A stretch of 64,000 nt of DNA from Bacillus sp. X1(2014). Lineage in GTDB: Bacteria > Bacillota > Bacilli > Bacillales_B > DSM-18226. A model generated the notes under the pieces. It saw only the letters and a program-made list of their open reading frames with translations, had not been told where the DNA came from and made no database searches. This document shows positions 24,874 through 34,168 of this stretch, piece after piece; the stretch's first letter is position 1, and the number at the start of each line of letters is the position of its first letter. The stretch lies in assembly GCF_007678255.1 (NCBI RefSeq), contig NZ_VEED01000020.1, positions 28,566 to 92,565 on the forward strand. The letters are read 5' to 3'. The translations under genes and the position numbers were made by a program.

Positions 24874-25326
24874 ATGGCTGAACATGTTTTTCGTTTAAAG
24901 GCAAACTGGCCGGGTTTACGGAACGATGTTGGAGAGATTAAGGCAGGGAATTTGGTCACGAAGATCTCCATCCCACCAGAAATGGATGGGCCTGGTGTCG
25001 GCACCAATCCCGACGAGATGCTGCTGGGGGCTGCTGCGACCTGCTATATTATCACCCTTGCGGCGATGATGGAACGGAGCGGTTTAGAGAAGGAAAGCCT
25101 AACAATGGAGTCAGAGGGGATTGTCGATGTTACCAAGGGGGTTTTTACCTATAAAAGGATTATTCATCGACCTTTGATTGTCTTGCAACCAGGTGCATCT
25201 GATAAAGAAGTGGAAATGACTAAGAGACTGGCCAAAAAGGCGGAGACATCATGTATGATTAGCCGTGCGATTCAGGGGAATGTGGGGATTGAGCTGCATG
25301 CTACAGTGGAAGTGGCAGTTGAGTAA
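24874..25326 (+). CDS. OsmC/Ohr-family peroxiredoxin-like protein
   Basis: 150 residues of the SACOL1771-type OsmC subfamily. The first peroxidatic cysteine is in LLGAAATCYI and the second in KKAETSCMISRAI, the two-cysteine layout of thiol-dependent peroxidases acting on organic hydroperoxides. I chose the ATG at 24874, eight bases behind GGAGG; an ORF extension upstream has no SD. Single gene with its own terminator. Confidence 0.88.
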   Translation: MAEHVFRLKANWPGLRNDVGEIKAGNLVTKISIPPEMDGPGVGTNPDEMLLGAAATCYIITLAAMMERSGLEKESLTMESEGIVDVTKGVFTYKRIIHRPLIVLQPGASDKEVEMTKRLAKKAETSCMISRAIQGNVGIELHATVEVAVE

Positions 25327-25361
25327 AAATCTGAGGAGTATTAAAGACAGTTTGACGATAT

Positions 25362-25397
25362 TGGTCCTCATGAATATCTCAAGAGGACCATGTTTTT
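25362..25397 (+). terminator. Terminator of the OsmC gene
   Basis: TGGTCCTC and GAGGACCA pair across a 13-base loop and are followed by TGTTTTT. It overlaps the 3' end of the convergent YueI gene. Confidence 0.75.
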
Positions 25398-25833
25398 ATC
25401 GGTTAAATATTTTTGAAAAAAAGCCCTTACTCTTTTTACCTTCCTGCTTGACCGCTTTTGGTTCCTTGTTTGTGATATATATATCTTCCTTATCAATCGC
25501 GTGGTCCATGGCTAATACTAAGCCGATTTCCGAGTCGTGGTCTTTATTGGTCACAAGAGTGTGTTCAATTTTATATTTTGTGGCTAGCTTTACATATTTC
25601 GAAAGGGTTTCATAACTCATATTCCCATTTAAGAAAAGGTGGGACTTCGGCTTTTCTTTCATCTGCTTCTCAACTTGAGGATATACGTTTGCTTCTCCCA
25701 CTTGGCTTTTTGTCAGAGCTACGACAATCCGCTCTCGGAGCGTACCTAAGAATTTCCGCCGCTCATCTGGTTTTGTTTCTAGCGGTCCATAGATTCCCTG
25801 CTGTAAAACCTCGTCAACGGTTGTCTTTTTCAA
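25396..25833 (-). CDS. YueI family protein (DUF1694)
   Basis: About 145 residues. The family signature QGIYGPLETKPDERRKFLGTLRERI is near the start, followed by NMSYETLSKYVKLA and the basic tail KKSKGFFSKIFNR. It is a cytoplasmic protein of unknown function found throughout Bacillaceae. I prefer the TTG at 25833, nine bases behind GGAG, which matches the length of B. subtilis YueI; the ATG five codons upstream has no SD. Confidence 0.85.
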   Translation of the reverse strand: MKKTTVDEVLQQGIYGPLETKPDERRKFLGTLRERIVVALTKSQVGEANVYPQVEKQMKEKPKSHLFLNGNMSYETLSKYVKLATKYKIEHTLVTNKDHDSEIGLVLAMDHAIDKEDIYITNKEPKAVKQEGKKSKGFFSKIFNR

Positions 25834-25991
25834 ATAAATCAACTCCATATAAAGGCTATTATTATCTATGATGATAACCTAAAAAACGTTACATACCAAA
25901 AATGGGGGTTCAAGCTGGGCGAATTAGTCTATTCGAGAGTAAATTTGGCTTATCCGGCAGTAAACCCATCCAAGTAAACCCCCATTAAAAA

Positions 25992-26020
25992 ATCCTTCCC
26001 CCCAAAACGGAGAGAAGGAT
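25992..26020 (-). terminator. Terminator of the aceBA operon
   Basis: On the minus strand ATCCTTC and GGAAGGAT form the stem and TTTTTTA follows. The gap 25849-26026 otherwise shows no gene. Confidence 0.75.
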
Positions 26021-26026
26021 CGTCTC

Positions 26027-27310
26027 TTAGTTTTTCCCTGTAAACTGTTCGGCTTCAGTTGAGCCTTTTAATGCGGTTGTTGATGAAGTCCCACCTGTAA
26101 TAATCATGGAAACTTGGTCAAAGTAACCTGTACCTACCTCACGTTGGTGACGTGTGGCCGTGTAGCCATATTTTTCGCTGTCAAATTCAGCTTGCTGCAA
26201 TTCGGAGTATGCTGCCATGCCGCGTTCTTTATAGCCGCGGGCCAACTCAAACATGCCGTGGTTTAGAGCATGGAAGCCAGCGAGAGTAACGAACTGGAAC
26301 TTGTAGCCCATTTTCCCAAGTTCTACTTGGAATTTCGCAATCGTTTCTTGATCGAGTTTCTTTTTCCAGTTGAAGGATGGTGAACAGTTATATGCCAGAA
26401 GCTTACCTGGGAACTGCTCATGAATGGCTTCTGCAAATTGTCTTGCTTCCTCAAGATTCGGCTCTGATGTTTCGCACCAAACAAGATCTGCATATGGCGC
26501 ATAAGCCAGCCCGCGGGAGATTGCTTGGTCAATCCCCGCTTTCACACGGAAGAAACCTTCGCCTGTACGTTCACCCGTAATAAACGGTGCATCATTTATA
26601 TCAATATCACTGGTGATTAAGTCAGCTGCGTTAGCGTCTGTCCGGGCTACTAGTACAGTTGGGACCCCCATAACATCCGCAGCTAGACGAGCAGCAATCA
26701 GGTTGCGAACCGCTGTTTGTGTTGGCAGCAATACCTTCCCTCCTAAGTGACCACATTTTTTCTCGGAAGAAAGCTGGTCTTCAAAGTGGACGCCGGATGC
26801 ACCTGCTTCAATCATGCCTTTCATTAACTCGAAACAGTTTAATTGACCGCCAAAGCCGGCTTCAGCATCAGCGACAATTGGGGCAAACCAATCGACAGAG
26901 TGATCGCCTTCCGCATGGTGGATTTGATCTGCACGCTGCAAGGCCTGGTTAATCTTTTTGACCACATTTGGTACACTGTTCGCTGGGTATAAGCTTTGGT
27001 CAGGGTACATATGTCCGGACAGATTGGCGTCAGCTGCTACCTGCCAGCCGCTTAAGTAGATGGCTTTTAGCCCTGCTTTTACTTGCTGGACTGCCTGATT
27101 ACCGGTTAACGCACCTAGGGCATTTACATAGTCTTCTTCATTTAATAGTTTCCAAAGTTTTTCGGACCCTTTTCGAGCCAATGTGTGCTCAATATCAATC
27201 GACCCGCGAAGTTTGATAACATCCTCGGCAGTGTATGGTCTCGTAATCCCTCTCCAACGGCTATCCATTTCCCAGCTTTCTTGTAATTGCGTGACTCTTG
27301 AATTTGTCAT
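26027..27310 (-). CDS. aceA: Isocitrate lyase
   Basis: 427 residues. It cleaves isocitrate to glyoxylate and succinate, the entry of the glyoxylate shunt, allowing growth on acetate and fatty acids. The catalytic cysteine motif is KKCGHLGG, and the metal/substrate region ADAEAGFGG is seen. ATG with AGGAGG upstream. It follows aceB by 44 bases in one operon. B. subtilis lacks the shunt, while many other Bacillaceae carry aceBA. Confidence 0.97.
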   Translation of the reverse strand: MTNSRVTQLQESWEMDSRWRGITRPYTAEDVIKLRGSIDIEHTLARKGSEKLWKLLNEEDYVNALGALTGNQAVQQVKAGLKAIYLSGWQVAADANLSGHMYPDQSLYPANSVPNVVKKINQALQRADQIHHAEGDHSVDWFAPIVADAEAGFGGQLNCFELMKGMIEAGASGVHFEDQLSSEKKCGHLGGKVLLPTQTAVRNLIAARLAADVMGVPTVLVARTDANAADLITSDIDINDAPFITGERTGEGFFRVKAGIDQAISRGLAYAPYADLVWCETSEPNLEEARQFAEAIHEQFPGKLLAYNCSPSFNWKKKLDQETIAKFQVELGKMGYKFQFVTLAGFHALNHGMFELARGYKERGMAAYSELQQAEFDSEKYGYTATRHQREVGTGYFDQVSMIITGGTSSTTALKGSTEAEQFTGKN

Positions 27311-27354
27311 TTTCTATTCCTCCTATTAATCTATTAAGTATTTTTTGTTAAAAA

Positions 27355-28947
27355 CTAGATCAGCTCATACCCCGGCAGAGTTAAAAAATCCGCAAACTCC
27401 TCATTCAGAATCAACCGGTCAAACAATTCAACAGCTTCGTCGAATCGGCCGCCCTCAAAGGCCGGTTCACCCATTTCCTGTTTAATTTTTTGCAATTCCT
27501 CCAGCTTATATTGCTCATACATTTCCACTGTGACTTTCCTTCCGTCGTTCAGAATCCCTTTGGGGTGGCGAATCCACTGCCACAGCTGGGCCCGTGAAAT
27601 CTCAGCAGTTGCTGCATCCTCCATCAAGTTGTGAATCGGGGCTGCGCCATTGCCTCTTAGCCACGAAGCTACATATTGAATCCCGACATTGATGTTCAAA
27701 CGAACGCCTTCTTCCGTAATCGTCCCACCTGGTGACTCAAGCAAATCTTGAGCGGTCACAGTAATCTTCAGTTGTTTGCTCGTATGGATTTGGTTGGCAA
27801 CCGGCATTTCACGGTTGAATACCTCCAGAGCAACCGGGACCAGACCTGGATGTGCTACCCATGTTCCATCATGACCGTCACGGGCTTCACGCTCTTTATC
27901 AGCGCGCACTTTAGCAAAGGCTTCTTCATTCTCAGCCGGGTTATTGCGAATTGGAATTTGGGCAGCCATTCCGCCAATCGCTGGTGCCTTGCGGCGATGA
28001 CAGGTTTGAATCGTTAGTAACGAATAAGAACGCATAAACGGAACAGTCATCGTTACCTGTGAGCGATCGGGTAGTATAACATCCTTTTGTTGACGCAGCT
28101 TTTTCAAGTAACTGAAGATATAATCCCATCTTCCGCAATTCAATCCTGCGGAGTGGTCTTTTAGCTCAAATAAAATCTCGTTCATTTCAAAGGCGCCCAT
28201 GATGGTTTCAAGTAAAACGGTCGCTTTAATAGTTCCATTCGGAATCCCCAGTTTCTCTTGCGCAAATACAAATACATCGTTCCACAGCCTTGCTTCCAAG
28301 TGACTTTCTAGCTTTGGCAGGTAAAAATAGGGACCTGTTCCCCTCGCAAGCAGTTGGTTTACGTTATGGAAAAAGTACATTCCAAAATCAAAGAAACTTC
28401 CTGAAATAGGTTTGCTATCTAGCAAAATATGCTTTTCTTCTAAATGCAGGCCGCGTGGTCTCACAAACAGCACCGCTGTCTCGTCCTTTAGTTCATACTT
28501 CTTGCCATTGGCATTTTCAAAAGATATCGTCCGATTTACTGCATCTCTTAAGTTGATTTGTCCTTCGACTATGTTTTCCCAGGTTGGTGAAGTGGCGTCC
28601 TCGCAATCGGCCATAAATACTTTTGCGCCAGAGTTCAAAGCGTTGATCACCATTTTCCGTTCGGTCGGTCCGGTAATTTCGACCCGGCGATCTTGGAGAT
28701 CATCAGGCAAAGGAGCAATCGTCCAGTCCCCGTTCCGTATATGCTTTGTCTCCGGGAGGAAATTAGGCAATGTTCCATTATTTATTTCCGCTTGGCGTTT
28801 TGACCTGTACTGTAACAGTTCTACTCTTCGCCCGCCAAACTTTCGCTCTAGCTCTTCAATAAAATTTAATGCCTCATCTGTTAAGATCTCTTCATACTGG
28901 GCTTTCATTGCCCCCACCACTTCAATTCCTGTTGTTTGCGTCGACAT
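27355..28947 (-). CDS. aceB: Malate synthase A
   Basis: 530 residues, isoform A. It condenses glyoxylate with acetyl-CoA to malate. Recognisable are [15 protein letters not shown], the [13 protein letters not shown] segment, [12 protein letters not shown] and [14 protein letters not shown]. First gene of the aceBA operon with GAGGTG before the ATG. An inverted repeat overlaps the promoter (28966-29005), suggesting repressor control. Confidence 0.97.
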   Translation of the reverse strand: MSTQTTGIEVVGAMKAQYEEILTDEALNFIEELERKFGGRRVELLQYRSKRQAEINNGTLPNFLPETKHIRNGDWTIAPLPDDLQDRRVEITGPTERKMVINALNSGAKVFMADCEDATSPTWENIVEGQINLRDAVNRTISFENANGKKYELKDETAVLFVRPRGLHLEEKHILLDSKPISGSFFDFGMYFFHNVNQLLARGTGPYFYLPKLESHLEARLWNDVFVFAQEKLGIPNGTIKATVLLETIMGAFEMNEILFELKDHSAGLNCGRWDYIFSYLKKLRQQKDVILPDRSQVTMTVPFMRSYSLLTIQTCHRRKAPAIGGMAAQIPIRNNPAENEEAFAKVRADKEREARDGHDGTWVAHPGLVPVALEVFNREMPVANQIHTSKQLKITVTAQDLLESPGGTITEEGVRLNINVGIQYVASWLRGNGAAPIHNLMEDAATAEISRAQLWQWIRHPKGILNDGRKVTVEMYEQYKLEELQKIKQEMGEPAFEGGRFDEAVELFDRLILNEEFADFLTLPGYELI

Positions 28948-28965
28948 GAACTACATCACCTCTTT

Positions 28966-29005
28966 GTTATAATACAGAAACAATCTACGTTTTGTATTAT
29001 ATAAC
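28966..29005 (-). promoter_or_regulatory. Promoter/operator of aceBA with inverted repeat
   Basis: Arms GTTATAATACAGAAAC (28966-28981) and GTTTTGTATTATATAAC (28989-29005) are inverted with one gap. TATAAT-like hexamers occur in both arms on the minus strand, so the repeat probably overlaps the -10 region. The regulator is not identifiable. Confidence 0.5.
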
Positions 29006-29085
29006 ACACTTTTTAAAAATGGAACTACTTTTCTGAAAATTTTTATAAAAATAGGTAAAAACTACCTGACCTTGGATTAATGTCC

Positions 29086-29114
29086 ACAAAAAAAGAATGT
29101 CCGCAGACATCCTT
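29086..29114 (-). terminator. Terminator of the nirBD-siroheme operon
   Basis: On the minus strand AAGGATGTC and GACATTCTT form a nine-pair stem with a four-base loop, followed by seven T. It starts next to the last codon. Confidence 0.85.
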
Positions 29115-29756
29115 TTAGTTGCTATTATGCGCTTCTTTACAAAGGGTTTCATATAATTGGGTAAAGTCCTCTTCCCGATGGTCACTGGCTAAGAACTCCG
29201 GGCTCACAATAGATTTTAATAGTTTTTTCTTCAAGGTTGGATTTGCCACTTCCCTCAGGATCCATTTTCGTTTCGAAGCAAGAAAGTCAAGATAGCCCTC
29301 ATAAGAATCATCGAACTGCTGCTCTAGCTGCTCGCGAATTTGGCTCGCCAGGGTTGGACTCGCTCCGCCTGTTGAGATAGCAATGCTTAAAGACCCGCGT
29401 TGAACGTGTGCTGGGACATGAAAATTAGAGCCATCTGGATCATCGGCAATTGTTACTAGTTGGTGGGCACCTGCTGATTCTTGAATCAACTGATTGATTT
29501 CACGACTATTTGTCGCCGCAAAAATCAGGAAGGCATCGGCAATGTCGCTGCCCGAGAAAGACTTTTGTTTCCAAATGATTCTTCCCTCACAACTAAGCCT
29601 TCTGATTTCATCTGTTGCCTCCGGGCTCACAACGACGACATTCGCACCAGTTCCTAACAGTCCTTCTACCTTCCGTTCGGCTACTTTTCCGCCTCCTGCC
29701 ACAACCACGCTTTTTCCTTCTAACCTTAGAATCACTGGATAGCCTGATTTCACCAT
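29115..29756 (-). CDS. Precorrin-2 dehydrogenase (siroheme synthesis, SirC/YlnF-like)
   Basis: 213 residues. The N-terminal NAD-binding motif is VVVAGGGKVAERKVEGLL, followed by the dimer region ASPTLASQIREQLEQ, as in Met8/CysG N-terminal domains. It oxidises precorrin-2 to sirohydrochlorin; whether it also chelates iron is uncertain. The ATG directly follows the stop of the SUMT gene (TAAATG). The operon supplies siroheme for NirB. Confidence 0.9.
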   Translation of the reverse strand: MVKSGYPVILRLEGKSVVVAGGGKVAERKVEGLLGTGANVVVVSPEATDEIRRLSCEGRIIWKQKSFSGSDIADAFLIFAATNSREINQLIQESAGAHQLVTIADDPDGSNFHVPAHVQRGSLSIAISTGGASPTLASQIREQLEQQFDDSYEGYLDFLASKRKWILREVANPTLKKKLLKSIVSPEFLASDHREEDFTQLYETLCKEAHNSN

Positions 29757-31205
29757 TTACACTTCCTCAACAGGTCTTGCCGCTAAAAATTCAACCAAAG
29801 CTTCCCTCGTTGGATTTGCAGGGAAGCCATGTGAAGGAAGGCCCGCACTGACAACGGCATCTTCCGTTTGTTTACCCATGCTGACCACCTGCAGCCCTTC
29901 CAACAATTCAACGGCATTCAAATCACACTCACTTAATGCGTTCACAAAGCATTCCACCGAGGCACTGCTTGGGAATATCATCGTGTTCAAGTTTGCTTCA
30001 TCTAACATTCTTTTAAAAAGAGGCAGGAACTGATGGTCTAGTTCTTTCTTGCTGGTCGCCATGAACTCAGCCCCATCCATCTCTTTTTTCAAAATGCTAT
30101 CATCTCCGACAATAAGCGTAGATCCGGAGTAGTGCATTTCATCTTCATATGCCGCGATAAAGCCACGCTTCTTAAGTGCGTTTATTGATTTACGTGAGGC
30201 TCCAAAGAAGTCAGCACGAATCGTTCGAATATCAACTTCATGCTCGACCACCGCTGTAAAAAATTCATCTACACTTTCTGGTGAGGTAAAGAGAATTTTT
30301 TCATAAGAAGCCACCTTGGTTAAATCAATCGGCAGCATGGTTTTTTTCCATTTTGGAAACTCTATTACATCAGCTCCGCCATCGATTAATGCCTTTGCTA
30401 ATTCACTAGAGCCTTCACTCGTACGGGCCAACAGAATTTGCCGACCATACAAAGGCAACTTTTCAAACCAACTGATTTTTTCACGGAGGGATATCACCTT
30501 ACCCACAAGAATAATCGACGGATTGCTAAACTTAGCCTCCACGACCTTTTTAGAAATATCGGCCAGCGTCCCTTGTAATGTTTTTTGGCGGCCAAACGTA
30601 CCCCATTGAATCAAAATGACTGGAGTTGAGGCCGGCTTCCCATATGTGATTAGATTTTCGCAAATAAACGGTAAATTACTGACCCCCATATAAAATGCGA
30701 TGGTATCTACACCACGGGACAGTCCTTCCCAGTCGAGAACTGGTTTGCCCTCTTTCGATTTATCATGGGCGGTGACGACTGCAAATGATTCAGCATACTC
30801 GCGGTGGGTAACAGGAATGCCTGCATAAAGAGGAGCCGCGATCCCCGATGAAATACCTGGAACGATTTCAAAAGGAATTTGATGTTTGGCCAGGGCTTCT
30901 GCTTCTTCACCAACTCTGCCAAACACGCCAGGGTCTCCTCCTTTTAAGCGGACTACCCGCTTACCTTCCAGCGCCTTCTCTACCAATAGTTCATTGATAT
31001 TTCCTTGGCGAATAATATGGCGATTGGGTAATTTACCGCAGTAAATCAGTTCGCAATCCGCAGGAGCAAACTCCAATAGTTTGGGGTTGGCAAGCCGGTC
31101 ATATAAAATGACTTCGGCTTGTTTAATGGCTTCCAAACCTTTTACAGTAATTAATCGAACGTCCCCTGGTCCTGCTCCCACTAAAAATACTTTTCCTGAC
31201 TTCAT
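29757..31205 (-). CDS. cobA: Fused uroporphyrinogen-III C-methyltransferase / uroporphyrinogen-III synthase
   Basis: About 482 residues in two domains. Residues 1-240 are SUMT, with VFLVGAGPGDVRLITVKG, LKGGDPGVFGRVGEEA and VVPGIS-type motifs, making precorrin-2 with SAM. Residues from about 250 resemble HemD (LYGRQILLARTSEGSSELAKAL, then LFTSPESVDEFF). I start at the ATG 31205 behind GGAAGGA; a TTG at 31241 would overlap nirD and add 12 residues. Such CobA-HemD fusions occur in nitrite-reduction operons of Bacillaceae. Confidence 0.92.
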   Translation of the reverse strand: MKSGKVFLVGAGPGDVRLITVKGLEAIKQAEVILYDRLANPKLLEFAPADCELIYCGKLPNRHIIRQGNINELLVEKALEGKRVVRLKGGDPGVFGRVGEEAEALAKHQIPFEIVPGISSGIAAPLYAGIPVTHREYAESFAVVTAHDKSKEGKPVLDWEGLSRGVDTIAFYMGVSNLPFICENLITYGKPASTPVILIQWGTFGRQKTLQGTLADISKKVVEAKFSNPSIILVGKVISLREKISWFEKLPLYGRQILLARTSEGSSELAKALIDGGADVIEFPKWKKTMLPIDLTKVASYEKILFTSPESVDEFFTAVVEHEVDIRTIRADFFGASRKSINALKKRGFIAAYEDEMHYSGSTLIVGDDSILKKEMDGAEFMATSKKELDHQFLPLFKRMLDEANLNTMIFPSSASVECFVNALSECDLNAVELLEGLQVVSMGKQTEDAVVSAGLPSHGFPANPTREALVEFLAARPVEEV

Positions 31206-31230
31206 CCAGCAGCAATCCTTCCCATTCCTT

Positions 31231-31551
31231 CTATCTGACAATAAACACGATTTCGTCCTCTAATTCTACCTTAAATGTCCGTACTTGACCTTCATCCGGT
31301 GCCTGTACTTTACCATCTTTTAAAGAAATTTTCCAATCATACACAGGGCAATATACATATTCACCGCTAACTAGGCCTTCTGAAAGAACACCGCCTTTTG
31401 GATGTGGACTGCGATTTTCGATCGCATAAACTTCTCCGCTCGTAACTTTAAAAAGTGCGATATCAGTGTCATCGATTTTAAGAGAATAGCCTGACCGAAC
31501 TTTTATATTTGAATAGTTTGCTACTGGAATCCGAGTTATTGTTTGAAGCAT
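31231..31551 (-). CDS. nirD: Assimilatory/dissimilatory nitrite reductase small subunit NirD
   Basis: 106 residues with a Rieske-like fold (SPHPKGGVLSEGLVSGEYVYCPVYDWKISLKDG). The canonical C-x-H and C-x2-H ligands are incomplete, as is known for NirD, so no cluster is expected. It accompanies NirB in NADH-dependent nitrite reduction. It starts six bases after nirB with a GGGGAG SD. Confidence 0.93.
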   Translation of the reverse strand: MLQTITRIPVANYSNIKVRSGYSLKIDDTDIALFKVTSGEVYAIENRSPHPKGGVLSEGLVSGEYVYCPVYDWKISLKDGKVQAPDEGQVRTFKVELEDEIVFIVR

Positions 31552-31557
31552 TTGGAA

Positions 31558-33972
31558 TCACTCCCCTACCTTGATTGTATGATTTGCATAATATTTATCT
31601 TTGATTTCTTCACTTTGAATCGCTTCATTCCAAGGATCAATATACTTTTTCAATGTTTTATCCATGCGCTCGTTTAATGCCTTTCGCGTTTCCTCGTTAG
31701 CAAGCACTTCTCTCACATGGTCCAAGCCGACGCGTTCTACCCATTTAGACGTACGCTCCAAATAATTAGCTGTTTCACGGTAATATTGCAGGTAGGCACC
31801 GGTCATCTCCATCACTTCGTCCTGTGTTTTCACTGTACATAAAAGGTCACCAGCACGGAGGTCAACCCCGCCGTTACCAGCCACATAGATTTCCCAGCCG
31901 CCATCAATGCCGACAAAGCCAATGTCTTTAATGCCTGCTTCAGAGCAGTTTCGTGGACAGGCAGATACGCCCATTTTGACTTTATGCGGGGTATCGAGGC
32001 GTTCAAATTTCTTTTCTAATTCAATTCCAAGGGCCATGGAATCTTGTGTGCCATAGCGGCAGAATTGTGCACCGACACAAGTTTTCACCGTACGAAGTGT
32101 TTTCCCATAGGCATAACCAGATGGCATATCTAACTCTTCCCACATGGCAGGAAGGTCTTCTTTTTTCACCCCGAACAAGCCAATTCGCTGCCCGCCCGTT
32201 AATTTCACGAGCGGTACCTCATACTTTTCGGCAATCTCAGCGATTTTTTTCAAATCTGCTGCTGTGGTTACCCCGCCATACATCCTTGGAACAACAGAGT
32301 AAGTTCCATCTTTTTGGATATTGGCATGCATTTTTTCATTGACGAGACGAGAGTCACGGTCATCTTTGTATTCATCAATGTGAATCATACCAAGGTAGTA
32401 GTTAATGGCTGGTCGGCATTTGGTACAACCTTCCTCATTGTTCCATTCCAGTACGTTCATGACCTCTCTCACACTTGTTAAGCCTTTTTCTTTGATTTCG
32501 GCCACTACTTCATCACGGCTTAAAGTTGTACATCCGCATAGGCTTGTCTTTTGTGCAGCTGCTTCATCAAATTGGTCACCAAGGGTGTGAGCGAGAATAC
32601 TGCTAACCATTGGTTTACAACGGCCGCAAGAGCGTCCGGCATTCGTACAATGACTCACTTGGTCTAAAGTGGTTAAACCCTGTGTTTTAATCGCTTCAAC
32701 GATGGCGCCTTTTGTGACTCCATTACAGCCGCAGACTAATTCATCATTCGGCATAGAAGCCACATCGTCACTGCCGCCTTCAGCACTGCATTCTGTATGG
32801 AAAATTGACACTCCGTTGATGTCTTCCTTTTTAGTCAACATCCGGTATAATCTAGTACTATCTTTTGTGTCACCGTAGAGGACAATCCCTACGATAAGAT
32901 TATTTCTAGTTAACACTCGTTTATAGAGACCTTCGTATTCATTGTAGATCATGATCGATTTAGTCGTGCCATCTTCAAAGATTTCACCTGCAGAGAAAAG
33001 ATCAACGCCCGCAACCTTTAACTGGGTACCTGTAACAGAGCCTTCATATGGGTTCGTTTCGATACCGCAAATGCGGCTCGCAAGGATTTTTCCTTGTTCA
33101 TATAAAGGAGCAACCAAACCATAAATAATTTCCCGATGCTCTGCACATTCCCCGACTGCATACACATGCGGGACACTCGTTTCCATGAAGTCATTGACAA
33201 CAATGCCGCGATTCACATAAATTCCGCTGTTTTTAGCTACTTCTGTATTCGACTTAATTCCAATTGCCATGACAACCAGGTCGGCTTCCACTTGTGAGCC
33301 ATCTTTAAAGCGGAGTCCGGTAACGCGTTCGTCACCGAGAATTTCCACCGTTTCTTTTTCCATTAAAAAATTCATGCCTTGTCCTTCGAGTTCCGCCTTA
33401 AGGAATGAGGAAGCAACTGGGTCCAACTGGCGCTCCATCAGATGCGGCATGAGATGAACGACGTCAACGGTCATCCCCAAGTTCAGCAAGCCTCTGGCAG
33501 CTTCTAGTCCAAGGAGTCCACCGCCGATGACGACAGCCTTTTTATATTGCTGTGCTGATTTGATCATCATTTCACAATCATGGATATCACGAAACCCTGT
33601 CACACCTTGTTTATCTGCGCCTGGGATTGGCAAAATGAAAGAATTCGAACCCGTAGCAATGATCAAATCATCATACTCGACTTCTCGGCCAAGATTACTA
33701 ACCACTCGTTTAGTTTCCACATCAATTTTTACAATGGATTCACCAGTAAATAATTGAATATTATTTTCTTTATACCAATCTAGTGGATTAATAATGATAT
33801 CATCAAAGTTTGTATCTCCTTGAAGGATATTTGATAGTTTGATCCGATTGTAGTTTGGATACGGCTCTTGGCCAAAAATAGTGATCTCCAATGGTTCAAC
33901 TGATACTTTTAGAATCTCCTCAATTGTTCTAACCCCTGCCATCCCGTTTCCGATCATCACTAGTTTTTTCAT
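31558..33972 (-). CDS. nirB: NADH-dependent nitrite reductase large subunit NirB
   Basis: 804 residues. FAD/NADH domains occupy about 1-310 (MIGNGMAGVRTIEEIL, IATGSNSFILPIPG, VVIGGGLLGLEAARG). Two BFD-type [2Fe-2S] domains follow (CGCNGVTKG with CTNAGRSCGRC, then CGCTTLSRDE with GCTKCRP). A ferredoxin-like repeat and the siroheme-[4Fe-4S] site follow, with CVGAQFC and CPRNCSEAG. It reduces nitrite to ammonium in the cytoplasm. It is the first gene of nirB-nirD-cobA/hemD-sirC and lies behind an FNR-type promoter, so a role in anaerobic nitrite ammonification is likely. Confidence 0.97.
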   Translation of the reverse strand: MKKLVMIGNGMAGVRTIEEILKVSVEPLEITIFGQEPYPNYNRIKLSNILQGDTNFDDIIINPLDWYKENNIQLFTGESIVKIDVETKRVVSNLGREVEYDDLIIATGSNSFILPIPGADKQGVTGFRDIHDCEMMIKSAQQYKKAVVIGGGLLGLEAARGLLNLGMTVDVVHLMPHLMERQLDPVASSFLKAELEGQGMNFLMEKETVEILGDERVTGLRFKDGSQVEADLVVMAIGIKSNTEVAKNSGIYVNRGIVVNDFMETSVPHVYAVGECAEHREIIYGLVAPLYEQGKILASRICGIETNPYEGSVTGTQLKVAGVDLFSAGEIFEDGTTKSIMIYNEYEGLYKRVLTRNNLIVGIVLYGDTKDSTRLYRMLTKKEDINGVSIFHTECSAEGGSDDVASMPNDELVCGCNGVTKGAIVEAIKTQGLTTLDQVSHCTNAGRSCGRCKPMVSSILAHTLGDQFDEAAAQKTSLCGCTTLSRDEVVAEIKEKGLTSVREVMNVLEWNNEEGCTKCRPAINYYLGMIHIDEYKDDRDSRLVNEKMHANIQKDGTYSVVPRMYGGVTTAADLKKIAEIAEKYEVPLVKLTGGQRIGLFGVKKEDLPAMWEELDMPSGYAYGKTLRTVKTCVGAQFCRYGTQDSMALGIELEKKFERLDTPHKVKMGVSACPRNCSEAGIKDIGFVGIDGGWEIYVAGNGGVDLRAGDLLCTVKTQDEVMEMTGAYLQYYRETANYLERTSKWVERVGLDHVREVLANEETRKALNERMDKTLKKYIDPWNEAIQSEEIKDKYYANHTIKVGE

Positions 33973-34040
33973 TATTGGATCGCTCCTTATATGTTAAAAT
34001 CAATATTTTTTAAGATTATTAAGGTTTTCTTTATAGTTAA

Positions 34041-34083
34041 ATTGTAAATGCTAGCGCCGAAAAAAATTGTGAAGTTCATCACA
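34041..34083 (-). promoter_or_regulatory. nirB promoter: -10 hexamer and class-II FNR box
   Basis: TGTGAAGTTCATCACA at 34068-34083 is a perfect TGTGA-N6-TCACA FNR box. On the minus strand TACAAT at 34046-34041 is a good -10, placing the start near 34034 and the box centre at -41.5, the position used by class-II FNR activation. Confidence 0.85.
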
Positions 34084-34096
34084 TTCTAATTATTTT

Positions 34097-34112
34097 TGTG
34101 AATGTTTTCACA
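34097..34112 (-). promoter_or_regulatory. Second FNR box upstream of nirB
   Basis: TGTGAATGTTTTCACA is again a perfect TGTGA-N6-TCACA site, centred 29 bp upstream of the first one (near -70.5). Confidence 0.8.
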
Positions 34113-34135
34113 TATTTGTCATAGTTATAGCGAAC

Positions 34136-34167
34136 AAAAAATAGCACACAAAAGTATGCTATTTTTT
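34136..34167 (-). terminator. Terminator after the membrane protein gene
   Basis: AAAAATAGCA and TGCTATTTTT pair around an 11-base loop; on the minus strand a T run follows. It isolates the upstream genes from the nirB promoter. Confidence 0.8.
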
Positions 34168-34168
34168 C

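Noticed and set aside
28412..28972. Antisense ORF of 186 codons inside aceB
   Set aside because: Shadow of the aceB coding strand; no family and no SD.
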